Shown here piece by piece: positions 18,557 through 27,089 of a stretch of DNA of 44,170 bases. A model generated the notes under the pieces. That model was not told the origin of the DNA. It saw only the letters and a list, made by a program, of their open reading frames with translations, and made no database searches. A program made the position numbers and the translations under genes. The DNA lies in the NCBI GenBank assembly GCA_944350365.1, contig CALVOU010000005.1, forward strand, positions 1-44,170. Direction: 5' to 3'. Positions within the stretch are counted from its first letter, which is position 1. Each line of letters begins with the position of its first letter. The stretch comes from an uncultured Bacilli bacterium. GTDB taxonomy: Bacteria > Bacillota_I > Bacilli_A > RF39 > UBA660.

Positions 18557-20095
18557 CTATTCTACCACTACATATGGATTCTCCTTAGTCCCATCCGCTC
18601 CACCTTCTACCTTTACTCCAGGCTTTAGTGAAATCGCAGGTCGGACGTCGCGCGAGTTGTTGACGTTGTAGTTGCTAAGGTCACCAGTCGAGACAACGTC
18701 GAACACACCCGCACTATTGCCATTGAAGGAGCGAGGTGACAAGGTCCACCAATAATTACCAGTATATAAATGATAACTACTATTGCTTTTTGCAAAAACT
18801 CCTCCCGCATACGCTATCTCATCGGCAGTTAATAACGCTACTGGATATGTTAAAGCTCCATTTCCATTCTCTCTATTTACCGTAAATCGATCATTCTCAT
18901 TTACGCATTCTAATGATGGTGTTTTACTTACAGCCAACCTATTCCTAGCTCCATACATTGTTGTTTCTATTCCTACCCCTGTTCCGGTGTAAGTGCTATC
19001 TGGAACTACACTTCGATCATTACACCAGACAGTATCTTCTAGCTGATTGGTATATTCCGTCATATTTTCTTCATACCAATTATCAATAACTCCTTTTATT
19101 GTGGAATTATTGGTATTGGCATGAGTTTCTTCATAACTAGATGAACCCGTTGTTCCATACATGTATCCTACATAAGCATTATCATTGTGACTAGCATTAA
19201 ATGTACTATTTCCTATTGTTGTAGAACTTCCGGTTGTATTCATACATTGACCACTTTCATTAGGCTTGCCATTATAAATTAGTTTTACTCCTCCGGTTTC
19301 TGTTGTTCTTACTATCTTCCAACAGAAATTGGCAAACTTGACATTATTATTTTCTACTGCCCCTCGATAATACATAATTGGATATTGATTATTTTCTGTC
19401 CCATTTAATATATATAATCCTTTTCCATTCGTATCACTTGATATTTCTGAAAAGTCAATTCCAGTAGAACTCGTTACATAAGTACTAGCGATATTATCTA
19501 AGACCGCTTCTTGTTTCATTAGATTAGCTAAACTCTTGTTTACTGCTTTCTTTTCCGTTGTTGCGACTACTTGACCACTAAATATTAACCCTTGATCTTC
19601 ATTTTGTAAGGCTCCTGTTTCTTGTAACCATATTTTTAAAATATAATACTGCTTTTCACCTGGTTGAATAGCTATATCCGTATTCATTTCTATTGTATTA
19701 TTTCCATCACTAAAATTACCATTAGCGACTTCTTCTTGTTCTACATAACTTTCATTAGCCTTATACAACTTCCATTTTAAGTTTTCACTCTTGGCATCAG
19801 CTTCCCCCTTTTTAAGAGTAATATTATCTAAATACATATAATACGTAGCTTCTAAAGTACCAGTATTTTCTATCGTAAACTGATGTATTCCTGCATTTTC
19901 TTCTTCGGTTGGATTTACATTTTCCAACGAGATATCTTGTCCAGTTAAATACGTTAATTCTAAAGTACCTGACTGTACTGTCTGTTCATCTGACGTAGCC
20001 ATTGCGGTAAAATAAGCATGACTTCCACCCATTAAAATTAAAGTTCCTGCTATGATTAGTAAACTAACGATTAGTGTTTTTCTATTCATTTGCAT
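18557..20095 (-). CDS. Surface protein: SipW/TasA-type N-terminus fused to a C-terminal lectin-like variable domain
   Basis: 512 residues. The N-terminus (hydrophobic stretch, then SHAYFTAMATSDEQTVQSGTL) is the SipW-dependent signal plus start of a TasA/CalY-type beta domain, which runs to about residue 185. A short helical link (KSLANLMKQEAVLDN) leads to a Gly/Asn/Thr-rich region. From about 225 on lies a domain of the C-type-lectin-like kind, with GALTYPVALLTADEIAYAGG and YWWTLSPRSF and ending RDVRPAISLKPGVKV. The WTLSP to RPAI section is the surface loop region that varies in diversity-generating-retroelement targets. Its code (about 18631-18750) is 55 percent GC and uses AAC, GAC, TAC, GTC and CGC, unlike the rest of the gene. 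The protein is likely exported and exposed. Ligand unknown. Confidence 0.78.
   Translation of the reverse strand: MQMNRKTLIVSLLIIAGTLILMGGSHAYFTAMATSDEQTVQSGTLELTYLTGQDISLENVNPTEEENAGIHQFTIENTGTLEATYYMYLDNITLKKGEADAKSENLKWKLYKANESYVEQEEVANGNFSDGNNTIEMNTDIAIQPGEKQYYILKIWLQETGALQNEDQGLIFSGQVVATTEKKAVNKSLANLMKQEAVLDNIASTYVTSSTGIDFSEISSDTNGKGLYILNGTENNQYPIMYYRGAVENNNVKFANFCWKIVRTTETGGVKLIYNGKPNESGQCMNTTGSSTTIGNSTFNASHNDNAYVGYMYGTTGSSSYEETHANTNNSTIKGVIDNWYEENMTEYTNQLEDTVWCNDRSVVPDSTYTGTGVGIETTMYGARNRLAVSKTPSLECVNENDRFTVNRENGNGALTYPVALLTADEIAYAGGVFAKSNSSYHLYTGNYWWTLSPRSFNGNSAGVFDVVSTGDLSNYNVNNSRDVRPAISLKPGVKVEGGADGTKENPYVVVE
18631..18750 (-). other. Candidate variable region of the surface protein
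   Basis: I counted 66 G/C in these 120 bases. The codons for the stretch LSNYNVNNSRDV are almost all AAC or AAC with the adenines changed (AGC, TAC, GAC, GTC, CGC). Asparagine elsewhere in the gene is mostly AAT. The segment ends at RPAISL, a common boundary of such variable regions. No reverse transcriptase or template repeat is present in the window. Confidence 0.55.
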
Positions 20096-20128
20096 TTTCC
20101 CTTTCTCTATCTCTGTATGATTAACTTA

Positions 20129-20157
20129 ATTATAGGATAAATTCTTAGATAAGTAAA
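20129..20157 (-). promoter_or_regulatory. Promoter of the surface protein gene
   Basis: TTTACT (20152-20157), a 17-base spacer and TATAAT (20129-20134) on the minus strand, 34 bases before the ATG. Confidence 0.65.
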
Positions 20158-20268
20158 TAATGTAATTTAAAATGTAAAAATTGTAAATTTGAAGATAGCT
20201 CCTATTATTGTAAAAATCAATAAATAAAATTCATTTCCTGGATTCTCTAGTTCTGACCTATTACATAA

Positions 20269-20300
20269 GAAAAAGTGCTACACCAGGGTAACACTTTTAT
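20269..20300 (-). terminator. Terminator of the ftsY-ylxM-herA operon
   Basis: Long hairpin AAAGTGTTAC...GTGTAGCACTTT around a CTGG-type loop, followed on the minus strand by TTTTTCTT. It overlaps the end of the ATPase gene. Confidence 0.8.
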
Positions 20301-22051
20301 CTATTTGTCCAACGAGTAACTACGTCACAACTACTACTTTGTGGCATTGGGTTCGGCATATCTAATTGGATAATTAACGGAATCTTAAACGCTGAACCGA
20401 AACCTAAACAATTTCCTACTTGAAGTGACTTCTGTTTTTCGATGGTATCTTCAGTAATATTAGGAATCATTTTTGTAATATATTCAATATCACGTGGGTG
20501 ACTCATTTTAAAGATTAAGAAATTAGAACATTGGGAAATTACCGTTTCGCTAATATCGACTGGTCGCTGCGAAATCAAAGAAATAATAATTCCGTATTTT
20601 CTTCCTTCTTTCGCAATTCGATCAAAAATATTATAACCAAATAGGAATTCGTCTTGATCTTTTTTTACATAACGGTGAGCTTCTTCTAGTAAAATATTAA
20701 ATGGCATACTACCACGTTCTATTTTCTTAGATAACTCCATTAATAACCGAGCAAAAATTTTAACAATCGATTTAGCAAAGGCATCGTCTACATCTTCTAA
20801 GTTGATATTTACAATTTGAAATTTTTTATTATCTTGAACAATCAAACTTCCTAGGAATTGATCAAGTCTAACAAATTCTTTATAATCAAAGAATTTAGCA
20901 TTACTACCGATGACTAAATCATGTAGTTTTACTTTTAACGTAATCGCATCAGCATAAACATTTTCATTTCTTAACCACCCTTCACTGATTAACGTAAAGT
21001 TAAGCGCTTTTTCTAAGTCAGGTAGTGTAAAAAAATGTTGTTTATCTGGTTCAAATTTATTTAATTCTGGATCGATAAATTTGTTTACATATTCGGTTAA
21101 TAGTACTCGTTCTGAAAATTGATCTGTCGAATCAATCAAGAAACATTCATGTAGTTTTCTTGTATAACCGATTCCTTGAACAACCGCATTTAGGTTAAAT
21201 TCGTTAGTTGAACAGGTATTGAAAATCGAAAAGATTTCGTCTCTCTTACTAGCTGATCCTTGATTAGAATACATGATTGTCATAATAGCACTCGCAATTA
21301 AATGATTTTTATAGCGAATGGCCAAGGCATCAGATTGTGAGAAAATACGCACTAATTTCATCATTTTTTCGATAATAGAAATTTGAGTATGCGTTGTTGC
21401 GGATAAAAGAAGAGCGATATCTTCTATATTTAATAACCATAATGGAATTTTAAGAATTTCCCCATGATGGACACTATTGGCATTGGTTGTTAGAAAACGA
21501 TAATGGTAATTAGGATTAATTTGGTTCAAATTTTCAAAGGCACTATAGTATTCACCAGATGAATCAAAAATTAAAAAATTAGAACGATAAGGAACGAACT
21601 TAGGATTGGTAAAAATATTTTGAATCACCCGAGCGACACCGCAACTTTTACCACTACCGGTATTACCAAAAATACACATATGATTACTGAATAATTCGTT
21701 CATATCGGCATAAATCTTTTTACCGGCATAGAAAGGGCTAATGCCTAATTCTAAGGCGCCTAGTTTTTCTTCCCCGACAATTAAAGTGAATTCATTAACT
21801 TCAAGCGCTCTAATTCTCGCATTTAAACTGGGCTTTCTAAGCACACCACCAATAAACTTTCCATTTTTAATTTCTCCTAATAACCTTACTTTTACTGCGC
21901 CATCTTGTAGATCTTTTACTTCCGCTAGTATCGATTTTTCTGGATCTTCCAAGACTAATGGCATATTCATAATATCTGTTTCTACTTTAACATTATCTAG
22001 TAGTTTAATATGTGCATCTTGTTCACCTATAAAAATAATTTTATCAAACAT
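20297..22051 (-). CDS. HerA-type ATPase (DUF87 family)
   Basis: 584 residues. An N-terminal HAS-barrel-like beta domain (about 1-100, with AVKVRLLGEIKNGKFIGGVLRKPS) precedes a RecA-type hexameric motor: Walker A GNTGSGKS at 129-136, Walker B NILLEEAHRY and a sensor-like LIFKMSHPRDIEYI. HerA proteins pump DNA, usually with the nuclease NurA; no NurA is next to it here. Stand-alone bacterial members often belong to defence or plasmid-handling modules. It is the third gene after ftsY and ylxM and ends at a terminator. A translocase role is likely; a partner is not visible. Confidence 0.82.
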   Translation of the reverse strand: MFDKIIFIGEQDAHIKLLDNVKVETDIMNMPLVLEDPEKSILAEVKDLQDGAVKVRLLGEIKNGKFIGGVLRKPSLNARIRALEVNEFTLIVGEEKLGALELGISPFYAGKKIYADMNELFSNHMCIFGNTGSGKSCGVARVIQNIFTNPKFVPYRSNFLIFDSSGEYYSAFENLNQINPNYHYRFLTTNANSVHHGEILKIPLWLLNIEDIALLLSATTHTQISIIEKMMKLVRIFSQSDALAIRYKNHLIASAIMTIMYSNQGSASKRDEIFSIFNTCSTNEFNLNAVVQGIGYTRKLHECFLIDSTDQFSERVLLTEYVNKFIDPELNKFEPDKQHFFTLPDLEKALNFTLISEGWLRNENVYADAITLKVKLHDLVIGSNAKFFDYKEFVRLDQFLGSLIVQDNKKFQIVNINLEDVDDAFAKSIVKIFARLLMELSKKIERGSMPFNILLEEAHRYVKKDQDEFLFGYNIFDRIAKEGRKYGIIISLISQRPVDISETVISQCSNFLIFKMSHPRDIEYITKMIPNITEDTIEKQKSLQVGNCLGFGSAFKIPLIIQLDMPNPMPQSSSCDVVTRWTNR

Positions 22052-22069
22052 AAATTACCCCTTTTCTTT

Positions 22070-22360
22070 CTATATCCATTCTTCTAATTTTTTTCGTGTT
22101 TCTTGATCTAATCCTTGAATTAACTCTTTTATTTTCAAGGATTTTTCATATAATTTTAATTTTTCTTCATAGAATAATAATTTTTCTTCAACAATTTTTA
22201 TTTGACCATGAACGGCATTTCTACTTACCTGATTGTTTTCCGCAATTTCACTTAGAGATAAGTCAGCAAAATAGTAATCTTCAAAATACCCTTGTTGTTT
22301 ATCAGTAAATAAACTACCGTAATAATCATATAGGTTATTTAAATAAATCTTTTTATCCAT
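22070..22360 (-). CDS. ylxM: YlxM/p13-like SRP-associated helix-turn-helix protein
   Basis: 96 residues from the ATG at 22358-22360 (TAGGAG site); a GTG six bases earlier overlaps that site. YYGSLFTDKQQGYFEDYYFADLSLSEIAENNQVSRNAVHGQIK is the sigma-70-region-4-like helix-turn-helix of UPF0122, followed by a coiled helix. The family associates with SRP and is normally encoded next to ffh. Here it directly follows ftsY (8-base gap) and is separated from ffh by two other genes. Confidence 0.93.
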   Translation of the reverse strand: MDKKIYLNNLYDYYGSLFTDKQQGYFEDYYFADLSLSEIAENNQVSRNAVHGQIKIVEEKLLFYEEKLKLYEKSLKIKELIQGLDQETRKKLEEWI

Positions 22361-22368
22361 AAGCACTC

Positions 22369-23535
22369 CTACATCATATCTTTAAATAAGCCATATATAT
22401 ATTGTTCGATATCGAATGGCTGAAGATCTTCTTTAGTTTCTCCTAAACCGATATATTTTACAGGGATGTTGACCTCTTCTTTAATCGCTAACACGATTCC
22501 ACCTTTAGCTGTACCATCCAACTTGGTAAGAACTATACCGGTAATATTTGTAATTTCTTGAAAACTTTTGGCTTGACTGATTCCGTTTTGACCGGTAGTC
22601 GCATCGATAATTAAAAGAGTTTCATGAGGTGCGCCTGGTATTGCATTTTGAATCACACGATTAATTTTTTCTAATTCTTTCATTAAATTTACTTTATTTT
22701 GTAATCGTCCAGCTGTATCGATCATCACGACATCATAATTTTCTTGTTTAGCTTTTTCTAATCCATCATAGACAACCGATGCAGGATCAGCACCTTCTTC
22801 TTTTCCGACAAAGGAAACCCCTACTTTTTCACTCCATTCTTCTAGTTGTTTGGTTGCGCCAGCTCGAAAGGTATCTCCGGCAACTAATAATACTTTTTTT
22901 CCTTCTTCTTTTAATTTCCAAGCAAGTTTTCCAATCGTTGTGGTCTTACCAACACCATTTACCCCAATAAATAATAATACCGTAGGTCCATCTGGATTAT
23001 AGTTAATCTTGTTTGTTAAAATGTTATCGTCTACATAAATAATGAATAACTCATCGACAATAATCTCTTTTAATGCTTCTGGATCTTCTATTTTTTCTTT
23101 TTGTACTCGACTTCTTAAACGATCCATAAATTCCATAACGGTATTTACTCCAATATCAGCCATGATGAGAATTTCCTCTAATTCTTCAAAATACTCTTCA
23201 TTCACACGGCGATACTTAGAAGTTAAGTTCATTAAATTAGAAACAAAACCCTTCCTGCTTTTGGTTAATCCTTTTTCGTATACTTTATTGGCTTTTTTGG
23301 TTGGTTCTGTACTTGGAGAGTGTTCTTTATTACTTTCTAATTCTTTTTTCTTTTCTTCTTTCGAAGGTACTTCTTGTTTTTTCTGTTCTACTGATGTTTC
23401 TTCCTGTTTTATCTCTGTTACGGAATGTTTTTCTTCTTCAATAGTTTGTTCTTCTTTTTGAGTTTCTATCTTTTCCTGTTCTTGAGGTTTACTTTCCCCT
23501 TTAAACATACTTTTAATTTTACTAAATAGTCCCAT
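22369..23535 (-). CDS. ftsY: SRP receptor FtsY
   Basis: 388 residues: an N-terminal Glu/Lys-rich acidic A region (about 10-85), then the NG GTPase with IGVNGVGKTTTIGKLA (Walker A), DTAGRLQNKVNLM and TKLDGTAKGG, ending IGLGETKEDLQPFDIEQYIYGLF. It receives Ffh-ribosome complexes at the membrane. It is the first gene of the ftsY-ylxM-herA operon, with a clean AGGAGG start signal. Confidence 0.98.
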   Translation of the reverse strand: MGLFSKIKSMFKGESKPQEQEKIETQKEEQTIEEEKHSVTEIKQEETSVEQKKQEVPSKEEKKKELESNKEHSPSTEPTKKANKVYEKGLTKSRKGFVSNLMNLTSKYRRVNEEYFEELEEILIMADIGVNTVMEFMDRLRSRVQKEKIEDPEALKEIIVDELFIIYVDDNILTNKINYNPDGPTVLLFIGVNGVGKTTTIGKLAWKLKEEGKKVLLVAGDTFRAGATKQLEEWSEKVGVSFVGKEEGADPASVVYDGLEKAKQENYDVVMIDTAGRLQNKVNLMKELEKINRVIQNAIPGAPHETLLIIDATTGQNGISQAKSFQEITNITGIVLTKLDGTAKGGIVLAIKEEVNIPVKYIGLGETKEDLQPFDIEQYIYGLFKDMM

Positions 23536-23655
23536 ATTTCCTCCTGTTGATGATGATTTTTCTTACTTCATTATAACAAACTTTATTTTATTTTACTATA
23601 GTTATACCAATTATCTTTTCCTGAAAAATATTTCTTTTTTTGATTTTACTTACTA

Positions 23656-24435
23656 TTATCCGGTTTCTACTTCAATACAAATCGGATAATGATCACTATA
23701 GTGTTCTAGTTCTGGATCCTTAATTGCTTCAATTTTATTGATTTTCCAAGTATTCGGAATAAATATGTGGTCAATTGCGACATCTTCTTTCGATTTAGCA
23801 AAAGTTTTTTGGTTATATTCTACTCTTTTTAATCCCATTTGATTTAACATCGCAATAAAACGAGTAAAAATAGGATCCCCTTTATCGGTATTAAAGTCAC
23901 CAGTTAAAATAATTGACTTCTTTTGTTTTTTTAGTATTTTTTCTACTTTTTTTAATTGACTATTTTTTATACTTTCAATATGACAGTCTAAGTGAGTATT
24001 GATAACTACAATTTCTTCCTCTCCTATTTTTAGATTAGATAGCGTAATAATTCTAGGAGTTAATGAACGATATTTAAAAATCCCATTATAGATTTCTTTA
24101 ATACTTCTTGGTAACCACGGTAGAGAATAAGTTTTGGTATCAACAACTGGAAAATGAGTAATAATCGCATTGGATTCGTTATATTTTTTTAAGGTTTTTA
24201 TTTTCTTTACAAATCTACCTTTTCCATAACGATAATCTCCTAATATATGATGATTGGAGAAACTTTCTCTTATTACTTGCATCGTACTTTCAATTAACTC
24301 TTGCGTACATAAAATATCTATTCTGTAATCAATTAGTAATTTATGATAATTTTTTCTAATCATTTCCGTAGTCAAATCTGGAATTAAATTATCATTTCTA
24401 ACATTAAAAGTACATACTTTTATTCTATGTCCCAT
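23656..24435 (-). CDS. Endonuclease/exonuclease/phosphatase family protein
   Basis: 259 residues of the EEP fold. KVCTFNVRND, ILCTQELI, VVINTHLDCH, ILTGDFNTDKGDP, AIDHIFIP and HYSDHYPICIEVE hold the full set of metal and catalytic residues, so it should be an active phosphodiesterase or nuclease. There is no signal peptide, so it is cytoplasmic. It is a single gene with an extended -10 promoter upstream. The substrate (DNA, inositol phosphate or lipid) cannot be told from sequence. Confidence 0.88.
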   Translation of the reverse strand: MGHRIKVCTFNVRNDNLIPDLTTEMIRKNYHKLLIDYRIDILCTQELIESTMQVIRESFSNHHILGDYRYGKGRFVKKIKTLKKYNESNAIITHFPVVDTKTYSLPWLPRSIKEIYNGIFKYRSLTPRIITLSNLKIGEEEIVVINTHLDCHIESIKNSQLKKVEKILKKQKKSIILTGDFNTDKGDPIFTRFIAMLNQMGLKRVEYNQKTFAKSKEDVAIDHIFIPNTWKINKIEAIKDPELEHYSDHYPICIEVETG

Positions 24436-24523
24436 TTCCCATCTTCTCCTCTTACTTACTATATATGCCGGTTAATTTATTTTGCTTCTTTATGAATGGC
24501 GTGGCCATCTAGTTTCTAGTTAT

Positions 24524-24532
24524 ATTATAGCA
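24524..24532 (-). promoter_or_regulatory. Extended -10 promoter of the EEP gene
   Basis: TGCTATAAT on the minus strand (24524-24532). No convincing -35, as is common with a TGn extension. The 212-base gap 24436-24647 otherwise shows only this and the plus-strand promoter. Confidence 0.5.
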
Positions 24533-24621
24533 CATAAACTGATTATTTTTGGGTTTTATGTTTAGGAACTTACTGTTTTATTTTTCCTAACTCTATTAAT
24601 AGCACTTAATTAGTTTTTTCA

Positions 24622-24645
24622 TATAATACATTAGTAAAGGAGGAA
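24622..24645 (+). promoter_or_regulatory. -10 element and ribosome site of the ABC uptake operon
   Basis: TATAAT (24622-24627) lies 20 bases before the ATG, with AAAGGAGG between. The -35 is weak. No TPP-type riboswitch motifs are seen, which argues against thiamine control. Confidence 0.5.
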
Positions 24646-24647
24646 AT

Positions 24648-24947
24648 ATGAGAAAATTTTTATATGTTTTACTTATTTTTATTATAGTCCTTGCGATTGC
24701 TAGTTTGTTTTTTTTGGACTTAAATAAGAATGAGGAAAAAGATTCTTCTTTGGAAAAAATTACAGTGGCTGAAGTTGCGCATACAATTTTCTATGCTCCA
24801 CAATATGTGGCAATCAGTCAAGGCTTTTTTGAAGAAGAAGGCTTAGAAATCGAACTATTGTTGACACCTGGTGCAGATAAAGTATCAGCTGCTGTTTTAT
24901 CTGGGGATGTTCAAATTGGTTTTTCTGGTAGTGAAGCATGTATTTAG
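24648..24947 (+). pseudogene. 5' half of an ABC substrate-binding protein gene, cut by the mobile element
   Basis: It encodes 99 residues plus a stop supplied by the inserted DNA. A hydrophobic N-terminal anchor (about 4-24) without lipobox cysteine is followed by ITVAEVAHTIFYAPQYVAISQGFFEEEGLEIELLLTPGADK, the start of an NMT1/SsuA-type binding protein. The last residues GFSGSEACI continue in the downstream half as YVYNAGEKDY. Joining 24946 to 29902 gives a normal-length 331-residue protein. In its present state the fragment cannot bind substrate. Confidence 0.9.
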
Positions 24948-24970
24948 GTCATGGACGGTTAAGGGAAAAT
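24945..24970. other. Left attachment site
   Basis: TA core at 24945-24946, and inside the element the arm TAAGGGAAAAT (24960-24970), 14 bases from the core. Confidence 0.65.
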
Positions 24971-26659
24971 TTATCGATAATCCATTAGAAACTTGATAAA
25001 ATCGCCTCCTGATGAAAATTCCCATTTTTCCTTATATTTCATTATGGATTGATCATAATCTACCAAGATATTTACTCCTGTTTTTAACATTATTTCTAAT
25101 CTTACTAAATGGCGATTATTATTTATTTTGGAAACATAAACATGATCTACCAATAAATCTATATAACTAGATAAATGATATTTAAAATCTAGTTCTTTAT
25201 CTAGTTGACTAATTAATTGTTTATTTTTTTCTCTTTCTACCGGTAACTTAGATTCTAAACCTTGTAGTTCTATGTTGAGATGATAAAGTTTCTGATTCAA
25301 GGCTTCATTTTTCTCTTTAAATTCTTCGTTGGTTATACAGTTACTGCTTACTAGTTCAAATAGTTTTTCTTTTTGAGTTTCTAAATTTATCCGGTTCTTA
25401 GCTAAATTAGATTTTTTCTGAGTAAGTTCCTCATCTATATTGTATTTTTTTATTCTATTAATGAGCCGTTCTTTTATTTTTTCTTTGTTTGGGAAGAATT
25501 TACTGATTATGTACTGGAACAAGATATCGAGATTAGTTTCTTTTAGTAGTGGGCTACTACAGTACTTAAATCCTCTTTTATATAATCGACATGACCAATA
25601 ACGATAATCATTCTTGCGATTCGTTTTTCTACCCGATCTGGTATAAGCAATTTTATGTTCTTTACAGATTAATTTTCCACTGTAAGCATAGTTACTTTTT
25701 TTATTTATTCTTTCTTTACTATGATAATTGTTTTGTTTTTTAGCTAGCTCATTATTTACTCTATCCCATAATTCTTCAGAGACAATAGGAGGAATTTTTT
25801 TATTGTCTTTATAGACTATCCATTTATCTTTAGTAATCTGTTTAGTTATTCCAGATTTATAATCTAAGACGGTTGTTTTATTGCCACAATAGTAACCTTT
25901 ATATTTAGGATTCATCAAGATTCTTCTAATTGTCGTTGTATCAAAAGGTTTTCCTTTGCGATTAAGATATCCCATTTTTTCTAATTGAATCGATGTTTTC
26001 TTTAAGCTAGAATAACTATCGTATAAAGTAAACATCTTTTTCACAGCAGTAGCTTCCTTTTCCATTATTTTTAAACTGCCTTTATCTTTTATATACCCAT
26101 AGATATTATTACTTCCTAACACTACACCTCTTTTTATCGATTGTTTTAATCCGAACTTCACATTTTCTGATAGCTTTCTTAAATCGTCTTGAGCGATGCT
26201 TGCCATTAAAGTTAGACGAAATTCTGAGTCTGGTAAAAAGGTATTAATATTATCATTTAAAAAATAAACACCAACACTGTATTTTAATAATTCTTCTGTA
26301 TATTGAATACTATCTAAAGTATTTCTCGCAAATCGGGGAACGCTTTTCGTTAGAATTAAATCGAATTGATCTTTTTGCGCATCTTCGATCATTTTTAGAA
26401 AAGCTTCTCTTTTATTTACACTTTTTCCACTAATTCCTTCGTCAATATAGCCATCTACGAAGAGCCATTTAGGATTAGATTGAATTAAATGGGAAAAATA
26501 GTCTACTTGATTGACTACCGATGTAGCTTGTTCGTCACTATCACTTGAAACTCTTGCGTAAAAAGTAACTCGTAAAGTTAAATCATAGATTGATTTTCCG
26601 GTTGATATTTGCCTTCTTATTTCTTCTACTAATGAATATTTTTTCTCTTTATTCATCAT
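24971..26659 (-). CDS. Large serine recombinase (integrase)
   Basis: 562 residues, usual for large serine integrases. The resolvase domain holds VTFYARVSSDSDEQ with catalytic Ser38, then IDEGISGKSVNKREAF and LILTKSVPRFARN. Next come the recombinase domain (YDSYSSLKKTSIQLEKMGY... RKGKPFDTTTIRRILMNPKYKG), a zinc ribbon with CKEH...CRLYKRGFKYC and a C-terminal coiled-coil region (about 410-495). It cuts and joins two short att sites with a two-base overlap. The gene ends almost at the left junction, the usual position. A start at residue 2 is equally possible. Confidence 0.96.
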   Translation of the reverse strand: MMNKEKKYSLVEEIRRQISTGKSIYDLTLRVTFYARVSSDSDEQATSVVNQVDYFSHLIQSNPKWLFVDGYIDEGISGKSVNKREAFLKMIEDAQKDQFDLILTKSVPRFARNTLDSIQYTEELLKYSVGVYFLNDNINTFLPDSEFRLTLMASIAQDDLRKLSENVKFGLKQSIKRGVVLGSNNIYGYIKDKGSLKIMEKEATAVKKMFTLYDSYSSLKKTSIQLEKMGYLNRKGKPFDTTTIRRILMNPKYKGYYCGNKTTVLDYKSGITKQITKDKWIVYKDNKKIPPIVSEELWDRVNNELAKKQNNYHSKERINKKSNYAYSGKLICKEHKIAYTRSGRKTNRKNDYRYWSCRLYKRGFKYCSSPLLKETNLDILFQYIISKFFPNKEKIKERLINRIKKYNIDEELTQKKSNLAKNRINLETQKEKLFELVSSNCITNEEFKEKNEALNQKLYHLNIELQGLESKLPVEREKNKQLISQLDKELDFKYHLSSYIDLLVDHVYVSKINNNRHLVRLEIMLKTGVNILVDYDQSIMKYKEKWEFSSGGDFIKFLMDYR

Positions 26660-26915
26660 TAAAATTCTCTTTTCTATCGAGAAATAGTCTTACATTTAGT
26701 GGTGATATAAATGATAGAGATTCTGATTTTAATGTTTTTTCAAAATGTTGTTTTACTTTTAATATTTCTTGATCAATTTCTTCTTTTAACTTTTCATAAG
26801 TAGAAAAGAAAAGAAGATTATATTCATATAGTTGTTTGGATAAGTGTTTCTCAAAGAGTAAATTTAAATGGTTATCTGATAAAATCAAATTTTTAAAATC
26901 TATCGTGTTTTCCAT
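26649..26915 (-). CDS. Small protein upstream of the recombinase, unknown function
   Basis: 88 residues from the ATG at 26913-26915 (GAGGTG site); a GTG at 26924 overlaps that site. It overlaps the recombinase start by 11 bases, so the two are co-translated. It is helical, charged, and without cysteines or a membrane segment. No family is recognised. Position makes it a candidate for a recombinase accessory or directionality factor, but the sequence does not show a DNA-binding motif. Confidence 0.7.
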   Translation of the reverse strand: MENTIDFKNLILSDNHLNLLFEKHLSKQLYEYNLLFFSTYEKLKEEIDQEILKVKQHFEKTLKSESLSFISPLNVRLFLDRKENFNDE

Positions 26916-26988
26916 TTTTTTCACCTCATAAAATCTTATGAGATTATGGCACTTTTATGTTCTCGATAGAATTTCAATGAAAAAGGGT

Positions 26989-27046
26989 AAGAAAAAAATA
27001 GGCCAATATCTGGTTTACTCTAATTGATATTTAACCTATTTTTCTT
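26989..27046. terminator. Bidirectional terminator inside the element
   Basis: Long inverted repeat: AAGAAAAAAATAGG (26989-27002) pairs with CCTATTTTTCTT (27035-27046), and inside it AATATC with GATATT. A- and T-rich outer arms allow it to act on both strands. It separates the exporter genes from the recombinase genes. Confidence 0.75.
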
Positions 27047-27089
27047 ATGATTATCATATATCTGATAGCTATTTTTAGATTTATTTTTT

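Noticed and set aside
18625-18810. ORF on the minus strand inside the surface protein's 3' end
   Set aside because: It is another frame of the GC-rich variable-type block, and no start signal is present.
24436-24647. TPP riboswitch before the NMT1-type operon
   Set aside because: Neither CTGAGA nor ACCTGA motifs are found. The leader after the -10 is only about 14 bases.
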